Below are positions 49,757 to 58,187 of a DNA stretch of 64,000 bases, piece by piece. The stretch covers positions 558,001 through 622,000 of the forward strand of contig NW_015961959.1 of the NCBI RefSeq assembly GCF_000497045.1, in the 5' to 3' direction. The position numbers and the translations under genes are program-made. Under the pieces are notes generated by a model that did no database searches, was not told the origin of the DNA, and saw only the letters and a list, made by a program, of their open reading frames with translations. This stretch comes from Kalmanozyma brasiliensis GHG001. Its lineage: Eukaryota > Basidiomycota > Ustilaginomycetes > Ustilaginales. The stretch's first letter is position 1, and each line of letters begins with the position of its first letter.

Positions 49757-51192
49757 TCACTTGCGACCCCCGTTCTTGCCCTTCTTTTTGTGAGACGACT
49801 TCTTGGCGCCGCCGCTGCTGGCGGCCTCACCAGTGGGAAGAACCAGCTGGTCGTCCTTCTTGAGCGCCTGGTAGAGGGAAGGCTTTTCGGTCTCGGTGGT
49901 GGGTGCCTTCTCGGTCACCTGCTGGGTGAGAATGTCAAACTCTTTGGCCTGAGCTGGAGCAGAGCCGTCCTCTGCGGGGCCGACGACGACCTTGGCGTGC
50001 GGCACAGGCTCGGCCGGAGCGGACTCGGCCTTGCGTTTGCGGTTCTCGGCTGCGTCGTCAGCGGTGGGGGCTGGCTTGTCGTTCTCGGTCTTTTCGGTGG
50101 AGGGTTGCTCGTGTTTCTGCTCCCCCTTCTTGTCGTCAGCGGTGCCCTGTGCTCCCGACACTTTCTCCTTGGGTGACTTGGGGCCTGCTTCGTCGGGTTT
50201 GGCTGCCGATTGAGGCTTAGGAGAGGCCGGTTTGTCCTGCGTGGGCTTCTCAGAATGCTCCTTTGCGGCGCTGCGAGTCTCCGACGCTTTGTTGGAGCTC
50301 TTGCCCTTGTCCGCCTGAGCGCTTTCGGCAAAGACCGAGGGATACGGCAGCTGAAGCTGTTGAGGAAGAGCGAGGTTGAAAACGACCGTGGCAGTGCGGG
50401 CAAGCTCTTCGACGGCCCTCAGCGGGCCATGCGAGACGCGCGATACAATGTGGACGCTGCGCTGGCTGGCGTGTTCAGCTGCGTGGACGCCGGTGTCGAA
50501 GCCCTTGACCAGGCTCGAAGGCAGACGAGGCTGTACCTTGTGGCGGTAGGCCTGAAGTGCATGATGTCCGTATCGGTGCTCGACTGTCTCGAGTTTGGCA
50601 TGGAACCAAAAGGCGACATTTGACAGCACGAGGAAAATCGCCGTGAACAACGGCACGAGAAGCGAGCTGTACAGCTTGCCTACGATAGGAATGGATTGAA
50701 TGAGCTGGTCCAGAGGCCATTCGTCCTTCCATTGGGTGCAGTACAGTGTTTGTTTCTCCCCTTCCTCCGCATTGAAAGTAAGCACCAGCTTGGTGGGCAC
50801 GGCAAATTCGAAGAGCGGGAAGAAGGCAGGTCGGATGAAGCGAGTGGCCTGTACGACGGCAGTTGAGCTGGCCGCGTCCCAGTGAACATCTCGGTCTTCG
50901 ATCTTGGCTGCCGAGCCAAAGTTGAGGGCATTGAGCAAGTACGCGGCATGCTTGAGCTGACTTGCGCCCGTGATCTTGAGGCCTCGTCCTTGATAGGTGC
51001 TGGCTGAGGCGAAGTGAGAGTTGATGACCGAGTTGAACATGACCGGATCTCTGCACAGCAGGTCGCGGACGACCTCTGCAGGCATACGTTGTCGAGACGA
51101 AGGGACAGGGTCTCAGCTACATAGTTCACTGCCACTATCTAAAAGGTTTTGTACTTACGCTTCACCTCCTGGTCGGCTTTGGACGCATTCAT
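49757..51192 (-). CDS. SigF-like NTF2-fold membrane protein, two exons
   Basis: The minus-strand exons are 51192..51159 and 51075..49757, with an 83-nt intron (GTAAGT donor, CTGCAG acceptor), giving 450 residues beginning MNASKADQEVKQVVRDLLCR. The splice adds a well-behaved N-terminus; the in-frame ATG at 51085 lies inside the intron. Residues 12-130 have the alpha-plus-beta pattern of NTF2/SnoaL-like folds (RDPVMFNSVINSHFASASTY, later WPLDQLIQSIPIVGKLYSS). One membrane helix follows at about 150-172 (LLVPLFTAIFLVLSNVAFWF). The rest is a Lys/Glu/Ala/Pro-rich disordered tail ending in a Lys/Gly/Ser basic patch. Such fungal proteins are annotated SigF-like, and their function is unknown to me. 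The tail resembles that of membrane-anchored adaptor proteins, but this gives no function. Confidence 0.72.
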
Positions 51193-51952
51193 GGTGGCAA
51201 TGCTGGCTCCTTGGTCGGAAGATAAGCGATTGTGTGCTCTTTGGGGACAGCCTGGCTTGTGACTCAATGGCGATGATCAGTCGGTGAAGGTGATGGTTTA
51301 GAGGGAGGAAGCTCTCGCCTCACTTGTCTAGGTTCTGAGGAGTGATTCAGCAGAGAGCAACACTGGAACAGCGAAGCGTCGGCTAGCGCGCCAGAACGCT
51401 TCGAGACTTGTTGCTCAAACTCAGACGTCAGAAGCCAGCCGAACAGGCGTAGCCGACCTCGCTGTGCCAGAGGTGGTGACAAGCGGGTTGCATCGGATTA
51501 TTGCACGGTCAGCTGCGCCCCGTGCATTTCACACGCGGTTCTTCCGCAGCTGTCATGCTTCGCGCACGCTCCTTCATAGAGTCACGTCCGTCACCGTGCT
51601 TGCATGTAAGCCAGCTTGGGCATTGTTAGCGGCGCATGTCGGAATCGAGCCGATATGACAATCTAGCCCCGCATCATTGTTGCTCTGTTTGCGCTCAGAT
51701 GCACACTCAGCATGGGAACCAAAGACGTCCGATGACGAACTGACTTTGAAATTTTGGTCAGTGCGAAGATTAAGCTTCTGAAACGAGTCTTAAATTCAGG
51801 GCTTGGCCGTTAGTCTCTGACAGAAAAGGCAGAAAGGAAATTCAAGCCACAAAACAGCCGCTAAGCCTTGGCCATGAAGCCAACACTGGCTGGTCAGAAG
51901 CATAAGACATGCTGAAAGCGACAGAGTCTGTTATCATCTTGGAATTGCGAGA
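51193..51952. other. Intergenic region between SigF-like and Vps3-like genes
   Basis: 760 bp, tandem on the minus strand. It holds the SigF-like promoter and the end of the upstream gene. No supported frame or RNA gene. Confidence 0.5.
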
Positions 51953-54900
51953 TCATGTCAGGTCGACAGAATCGTCCTCGTCGCCGTGAACGACGGCAGA
52001 TGATGGTGGCAATTGATAGCCGGCGTGGACGCTGTCGATCCTCGCTTCCTTCGATACGTCCAGCTGGTCTCTTCGTTGCTGAATCGGCTTCTTCTCGCTG
52101 GTGACAGCGTCTCCTACAAATGCATCGCCCTCCTTCCAATCTGAATAGCTCATCTCGTCATTTCCAGGTGCTGAAGTATCCCCGCCTGCACCATCGCCGC
52201 CATCGAGTTCCGTGTCTTGCAGAAGACCTCCCATCGCCCGTTGCCTCGCCCACAGATCCTCGGCCACATCCAAGCGGCGACACTTGGCAATGTTGCGCAG
52301 CATCTGCATCTCGCGTCGACGATGCAGCTGTCGGCGGAGGCTCTGCGTCAGGAATGTCTCGAGCGTCTGCAACGGCCAGTCCTTGGGCACGAGCTCCAGC
52401 ACCTCGCGATTGTCCAGGTGGAGAGCCTGCGTGTTGAGCAGGTGTGCTGTCGCGATACGGAATTTTTCTTCGGCACCATTGGCCATGTAGACCGAGAGCA
52501 GCTGCTTCAGAAGCTCCTCTTTGCGTTGTGTAGCAGAGAGCTCTCGCTGTGCCGTTGCCTTGGCGTGTGCCTTGACGCGCTGCGCATAGGTGCGGCTCAA
52601 CATTGCAGCGAACGGCTGCAAATCCTTGTGGTCCTCGGCGATCGAGGTGGCCAGCATCGGTGAGAGCACTTCGCCGTCTTGGGAGCAGTACGCTTCAGCA
52701 CTGTTGGCGTCTCGGAGCTTGACCGCAAGCAAGGACAAGGCTTCGGAGTCGCGCCCGAGCTTGCCAAAGATGATGGCCTTCTCGTAGTCGAGTGCCTCTA
52801 GCGGCGCAATCATGTCCAGCAGCGATCGATGATCCAGCACCGTCGAGCCTTGCAGCAGCATCGCCAGCTTGAGGCGATCCAGCTCTCTCGGCGAACCATC
52901 GCTAGCGAGCGCGAGATGAGCAAAGAAGGATTCCGCATACGAGCCATGTGTATACTCTTGTGCCACGGCATCCATTTTCTGGCGGTAAGCGTCATCGTTG
53001 AGGTGCTGCTCGACACGGCGGAGCAGTGCTAAAGCCAGATCGCGATGCATCTGCTCGTCTTGTACTTTGGATGTCGATAGTGCGACGGCCTCGAGGTACT
53101 TTGTCGCCGCATCCGCATCGATGTCGCGCAACTCGTCGATCGTCGCTTTCTGTGTTTGGATGACCTCCAGTTCCTGCGCCTTGCTCCGTACAGTCGACTT
53201 CTGCGACGAGTCTGCTGCAGGTATCGCTGTTTGCTTGGTGAGAATACGAATGCCAGCCTCCGGGTCCTTGCGCACAAGCCAACGACCGTATGTCGACAGC
53301 AAATTGGGATCGTTCTGTTCCTTGAGCAGCGTCGCCACTTTGGACAATGCTGCTGGCACGTCTGGTGACTTCTTGAGGGTGTCGGTAAGCTTTCCATCGA
53401 CAAGGGCAGTCCAGATCTTCAAGGCACCCTCGACGTCGCCGGAAAGCTCGTGGTGTTCAGCGAGTAGGCTGTAGAAGTGCTTCGACTCGAGGACGTTCCG
53501 GACCTGCGCGGGCTCGCAAGCATGCTTGGACGAAAGGAAGGCCGCGAGCTCAGCTTCGACCGCAGCGTCCTCCCGCTCGACCGTACCGCGTCGCTCTGCA
53601 ATCATTTGAAGGTATGCCGAGTCAACACGAGAATTGACGTTAGCCACCATCTGCTCGTCCATCAAGGTTCCGGCCCAGAAAGGCGAATCAACCGCGCTTT
53701 GAGCGGCTGAAGCAGCGGCTGAATCCAAGCGCCACGCTTCCAGCAACGATCGCAGCATCTCGTCGGATCTTTGCAGCAGCTCTTGCTTGAGCTGAAGCAG
53801 GGTGTCGTCAGTCGTCACGTCCATGGCTGGGGAGTAGTTGAGGGCGAGATTTGCGTCAACTATCTGCTCTATATTCCGCAGCCTCTCGCCATCGTCGTGC
53901 TTCAGCTTGTCGAGGCTGGCGAGCACGACGGCAGGCATGACAGCTTCCTTCTGGGATAGCGGCTCTTGCTGCAAAGATGGGAAGAGCGCCAGAAACAAGC
54001 GCGGATCCAGGTGGGCGTGGCGCAGGATGTTGCCAGCTGCGACGAAATCGGTTCGATACAGCAGCTCAATACCCAGCAGTGCATGTGCGGACGAAGCCTC
54101 GAGCGAGACGCGCGAGACTTGAGCCCCCTCTTGCGTCGCCTTTCTACGAGATCTATACGATTCCAGATCCTGCCGCAAGGTGCGGAGTCGGCCGTGATGC
54201 AATTGTTGTATGGCCCAGCTCAAGAGAGGGTCTTGCTGCACGGCAGATGTCGAGTTGCGGCCGCATAGAAGAATTTGGCGCTGCGACGAGGAAGCTGCCC
54301 CCGCGTGCTCCACCGCGCGTCGCAGTACCGGCACATCCGGGCTGCTAAGCTGGCTCAGAGATACCTTGACGGAGTCCAGATCGTCTCTGGGCGCTTCTCC
54401 CGACCCAGACTCGCCCTTTTTTTGCGACGGCAAGAAAAGAGACGGATCTTGCACTGGCTGTAAAAATCGTGGATCTAGGCCAGGGGGTAGCTGGATCGTT
54501 TGGACCTTGTCGACCGAGTCTTGGCCGAAGTCATGGATCTCGACAGTGTCATTCCGCAGCAACGAGACGAGATGCTTGCCGTCGTATGTGACCGAACGAG
54601 GATGAGAAGGCCACTCGAGCAACTTTGGTGCCGGCTCGCCTGAGGGCTTGACGAAGACACCGAGGGTGATGGAGCCGCTGTGAGAGGTGACGAGGAACTC
54701 GCACTTGACGGGTGCAGATGTGGAAGTGGAGCGGTCGACGACTGGCGAGAGGCTTCCTTCTCTGCTTTTGGGTGGTTGCACGGGAACAGTGACGATGCTT
54801 GGCCTGACTTGAGCAGAGGGAGACTCGCCCGTCTGACTGATGGGCAGGTGCAAGGGAGTAATGTGGCCGGTGGACAGATTGACGAGGCTGTACTCGGTGG

Positions 54901-55573
54901 CGTTGGCGATACAAAGAGTGTCAGCGAAGCGGCGAGCAAAGATGGCGCCTCCTGGGAGAGCAATTTCCTTGACGGTGGCCCACTGAAGACCGGAACGGCC
55001 CTCTGCACCAATCTTGCCGAGGATGATGTTCTTTCTTCGCACGATGCAGATGCTGATCATGCCAGCCGCGTCCGTGCCTGAGCCATGCTCAGCTTCTTCG
55101 TCGTCCAGAATGACGGTGCTGACCGCTCTTGTGGATGGCAAGCTTCGTATTGGCGACCATTCGGGGAGTGAGAAGAAGGAGACCACTCCCTCGCAGAGCA
55201 CTGCAGCAGCATTGAAATGCCGCAGCAGCACGATTCTTTCGACTGGCTTTGCGTGGCTGGAGATCGATCGACTGTGCTTCAAGCTGTACTTGATTGTCGA
55301 GTGTGTATCTGATGAGGATTGTGCTGAGTTGACGGCGCGTGCTGAGCTGATTTGGAAAGAATGAATCAGCCCGTTGGATGTGCCGATGTAGAGAAAGGCG
55401 CCATCCGATTCTGAGCAGCGAATGGCCCACTGCGAGCTCTCTTGGATCGCAGCTGGCGACTCCGAGTTGATGTTGTCTGCGCTGACATCGTTCGGAAGGG
55501 TCGGAAAGAGGAGTGGTGCCAACGAGTAGGGAGGCACGGGCTCGCGCGAGCCACTCGCGTGTTTCGAAGCCAT
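51953..55573 (-). CDS. Vps3/Vps39-family endosomal tethering subunit (Vps3/TRAP1-like preferred)
   Basis: A single exon of 1206 residues. The N-terminal 330 residues form a beta-propeller-like CNH region (SDGAFLYIGTSNGLIHSFQI near 55, HAKPVERIVLLRHFNAAAVL near 110). A long helical region follows, with clathrin-repeat-like helices (HHELSGDVEGALKIWTALVDGK near 710). Near the C-terminus, at about 1018-1100, is LLKQLLSVYM ... VLELVPKDWPLQTLETFLTQ and SLRRQLHRRREMQMLRNI, the conserved tail block of Vps39/TGFBRAP1-type proteins. These subunits recruit Rab5- or Rab7-type GTPases for endosome or vacuole fusion: Vps3 in CORVET, Vps39 in HOPS. The propeller plus this tail fits both; size and layout favour Vps3. 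It is divergent from the Vps4 gene. Confidence 0.72.
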   Translation of the reverse strand: MASKHASGSREPVPPYSLAPLLFPTLPNDVSADNINSESPAAIQESSQWAIRCSESDGAFLYIGTSNGLIHSFQISSARAVNSAQSSSDTHSTIKYSLKHSRSISSHAKPVERIVLLRHFNAAAVLCEGVVSFFSLPEWSPIRSLPSTRAVSTVILDDEEAEHGSGTDAAGMISICIVRRKNIILGKIGAEGRSGLQWATVKEIALPGGAIFARRFADTLCIANATEYSLVNLSTGHITPLHLPISQTGESPSAQVRPSIVTVPVQPPKSREGSLSPVVDRSTSTSAPVKCEFLVTSHSGSITLGVFVKPSGEPAPKLLEWPSHPRSVTYDGKHLVSLLRNDTVEIHDFGQDSVDKVQTIQLPPGLDPRFLQPVQDPSLFLPSQKKGESGSGEAPRDDLDSVKVSLSQLSSPDVPVLRRAVEHAGAASSSQRQILLCGRNSTSAVQQDPLLSWAIQQLHHGRLRTLRQDLESYRSRRKATQEGAQVSRVSLEASSAHALLGIELLYRTDFVAAGNILRHAHLDPRLFLALFPSLQQEPLSQKEAVMPAVVLASLDKLKHDDGERLRNIEQIVDANLALNYSPAMDVTTDDTLLQLKQELLQRSDEMLRSLLEAWRLDSAAASAAQSAVDSPFWAGTLMDEQMVANVNSRVDSAYLQMIAERRGTVEREDAAVEAELAAFLSSKHACEPAQVRNVLESKHFYSLLAEHHELSGDVEGALKIWTALVDGKLTDTLKKSPDVPAALSKVATLLKEQNDPNLLSTYGRWLVRKDPEAGIRILTKQTAIPAADSSQKSTVRSKAQELEVIQTQKATIDELRDIDADAATKYLEAVALSTSKVQDEQMHRDLALALLRRVEQHLNDDAYRQKMDAVAQEYTHGSYAESFFAHLALASDGSPRELDRLKLAMLLQGSTVLDHRSLLDMIAPLEALDYEKAIIFGKLGRDSEALSLLAVKLRDANSAEAYCSQDGEVLSPMLATSIAEDHKDLQPFAAMLSRTYAQRVKAHAKATAQRELSATQRKEELLKQLLSVYMANGAEEKFRIATAHLLNTQALHLDNREVLELVPKDWPLQTLETFLTQSLRRQLHRRREMQMLRNIAKCRRLDVAEDLWARQRAMGGLLQDTELDGGDGAGGDTSAPGNDEMSYSDWKEGDAFVGDAVTSEKKPIQQRRDQLDVSKEARIDSVHAGYQLPPSSAVVHGDEDDSVDLT

Positions 55574-56424
55574 GGTGAGTGACGTGGTGTGCCGCAGATG
55601 GACGAGATCTGAGTCTGCGTGACGAGCGCGTCAAGAACGTGTGAGCTCGGTCATTGATCCGAAAGCTTCGTCACTGCGCAAAGTGATTGCGAAGGGCGAT
55701 GTTTCAGTCAGGAAGAAAGGTACGCAAAGGCCATCCTCAGATTCAAGCTTGGATGAAGGCCGTGCTCTCAAAATCAGAAAAGGGTCCAACACACACTCAC
55801 ACGCTCAGACGTCTTTGTTCGGACGTCGGTCGGCAGTTGGGTTGGCCGATAGGTGAGAAGCCTGCGTGGTGACTGCGATGAGCAGGCCGTGATGGAAATT
55901 CAGATCGAGCTCACAGGCGGAGACTCAAAAGCAGCCTCTCAGCGTTGAAACGCGTCTCTCTGCTTCCCCCGCCCTGTCTGGCTCGGAAATTAACTCCACA
56001 GGCTGGCTGTGACAAGAGCTGAGCTGCATAGGCGAGGCTAGAACCCTGGCCAAGCTGGGTACGATCAACAGAGCGCCTGAGCGCATCCCATCTGAACATC
56101 CTCCTTTCTCTCGCTCACACCGACTAACCCCGTCTCATCTCCATCGACTCATCGCAACTCTTCTCACATCAGACATCGAATCGGCGTGGCGCATCCGCAC
56201 AGCCGATAGCAGGTCGACATCCGCATTTCTCGGCAAAACAGGCTAAAGCTCATCACAGGGCGACCTAACTCTCTCGGAAAACAGAGCACAGGATCACAAG
56301 GGACAAGGAGATCGAGCCTCTCTCGCAATTTTCGCCGCAGCATCTACCTAACAGCGGCATCTTCTGGCCAGTGCTTCCGCACCACCTTCCACCAGCGTCC
56401 AAAATCTGACGCATCACCTTCAAA
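55574..56424. promoter_or_regulatory. Divergent promoter region, Vps3-like / Vps4
   Basis: 851 bp shared by two divergent endosomal-traffic genes. The right half is C-rich (CTCATCTCCATCGACTCATC) and looks like the vps4 leader. No TATA box is evident. Confidence 0.45.
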
Positions 56425-57849
56425 ATGGCCAACTCGGACTTCTTGAACAAAGCGATCGAGATCGTTCAAAAGGCGATCGACGAAGATGTCAAGCAGAACT
56501 ACCAAGAAGCGTACAAGCTCTACCAGAACAGCTTGGACTACTTCATGATGGCCATGAAGTACGAGAAGAACGACAAGCTCAAGGATCTCATCCGAAAAAA
56601 GTTCACAGAGTACCTCGACAGAGCCGAGAAGCTCAAGGAGCACCTCGCAAAGAGCTCGGAGGATCGTGGCAGAGCCGCCGTGGGAGCGAACGGTGCGGAG
56701 AAGGGCGTCGGCGGCAGTACGGGTGGCAAGAAGGACGGCGACGACGACGATGTCGATCCCGAAACCAAGAAGCTACGAGCAGGTCTGTCGAGTGCAGTCC
56801 TGTCAGAGACGCCCAACGTGCGATGGGACGACGTCGCGGGTCTGCACACCGCAAAAGAAGCGCTCAAGGAAGCCGTCATCCTGCCCATCAAGTTCCCGCA
56901 GATGTTCACGGGCAAGAGGACGCCATGGCGTGGTATCCTCATGTACGGTCCCCCCGGTACCGGAAAGTCGTTCCTGGCCAAGGCCGTCGCCACCGAGGCC
57001 AAGTCGACCTTCTTCAGTGTCTCGAGTTCGGACTTGGTCAGCAAGTGGATGGGAGAGTCGGAACGTCTCGTTAAGCAGCTCTTTCAGATGGCACGCGAGG
57101 CCAAGCCATCCATCATCTTTATCGACGAGGTCGACTCGCTCTGCGGCACAAGAGGCGAAGGCGAGTCGGAGGCATCGAGGAGAATCAAGACCGAGTTCTT
57201 GGTGCAGATGAACGGTGTCGGCAACGACGAGACGGGCGTGCTGGTGCTCGGTGCCACCAACATTCCATGGGCGTTGGATCTCGCCATCAAGCGTCGTTTC
57301 GAGAAGCGCATCTACATTCCGCTGCCGGATCTCGAGGCGAGGAAGCGCATGTTCGAGCTCAACGTCGGCGAGACACCATGCGCCTTGGACAGCAAGGACT
57401 ACCGCAAGCTTGCCTCGCAGACGGAAGGCTACTCTGGATCCGATATCAGCGTCTTGGTTCGTGATGCGCTCATGCAGCCCGTGCGCAAGGTGACGGGAGC
57501 TACCCACTTCAAGAAGGTCATGGCACCCGCCGCTCGCAAGAAGAAGCAGGAGAAGGCCAAGAACGGCACTGCAGACACGGGCGCGCACGGTGACGCTGCC
57601 CAACAGGATGGAGACGAAGCAGCCGTGGAGGACGAGGTGCAAGAGATGAAGGAGTACCTCACACCCTGCTCTCCAGGGGACCCTGATGCCGTCGAGATGA
57701 CATGGGACGACATCGAGGGCGAGCAGCTCCTGGAACCCAAGCTGGTGATGAACGACTTCTTGCGGGCCATCCAGGCGGTGCGTCCCACCGTCACCAAGGC
57801 AGACATCGAGAAGCACATCGAGTTCACCAACGAGGCTGGTCTTGAATGA
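56425..57849 (+). CDS. vps4: Vps4 AAA ATPase of the ESCRT pathway
   Basis: A single exon of 474 residues. The MIT domain (residues 1-75) opens [21 protein letters not shown] Gly/Lys/Asp linker runs to about 130. The AAA cassette has Walker A GPPGTGKS near 175, Walker B IIFIDEVD near 231 and second-region-of-homology residues RIKTEF and KRRFEKRIY near 290. The beta domain and final helix ([15 protein letters not shown] ... [11 protein letters not shown]) are intact. Vps4 disassembles ESCRT-III on endosomes, in cytokinesis and at other membranes by threading subunits through its hexamer. An Ala/Asp/Glu/Gln insertion (about 376-410) lies between the AAA core and the beta domain and is longer than I would expect for the family. 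All catalytic residues are present. Confidence 0.95.
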   Translation: MANSDFLNKAIEIVQKAIDEDVKQNYQEAYKLYQNSLDYFMMAMKYEKNDKLKDLIRKKFTEYLDRAEKLKEHLAKSSEDRGRAAVGANGAEKGVGGSTGGKKDGDDDDVDPETKKLRAGLSSAVLSETPNVRWDDVAGLHTAKEALKEAVILPIKFPQMFTGKRTPWRGILMYGPPGTGKSFLAKAVATEAKSTFFSVSSSDLVSKWMGESERLVKQLFQMAREAKPSIIFIDEVDSLCGTRGEGESEASRRIKTEFLVQMNGVGNDETGVLVLGATNIPWALDLAIKRRFEKRIYIPLPDLEARKRMFELNVGETPCALDSKDYRKLASQTEGYSGSDISVLVRDALMQPVRKVTGATHFKKVMAPAARKKKQEKAKNGTADTGAHGDAAQQDGDEAAVEDEVQEMKEYLTPCSPGDPDAVEMTWDDIEGEQLLEPKLVMNDFLRAIQAVRPTVTKADIEKHIEFTNEAGLE

Positions 57850-58187
57850 TCGCGCGGTGCTGGAAGACTAGAGTCTCGTTTTCACCTATTGGTCCTCCTT
57901 TGTCACTGCCGCTAATAGACTCTTCACTTCGACCTGACCGCCTGAGCACGACTTCCTGAGCAAGCGTAGTGGACTGTGGATCGTCTCGAAGTGTGTAGGA
58001 GCTTGACGAATTGGACCAGACAGCGCAGATCTTCGGGACGTGTCGCTCGACTCGCGAATTCCGAAATTTTGGCTCGAGCTGAGAAGACAGCATGTGACAC
58101 GAGCACAGATCTTCTTCTCACCACACAGTTCGACCGTCTTCAACATCATATCACACTTGCTGCGAGCAGATCGGGCACCTCGCAATC
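57850..58187. other. Intergenic region, vps4 to mtr10
   Basis: 338 bp between tandem genes: vps4 terminator and mtr10 promoter. No further gene. Confidence 0.5.
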
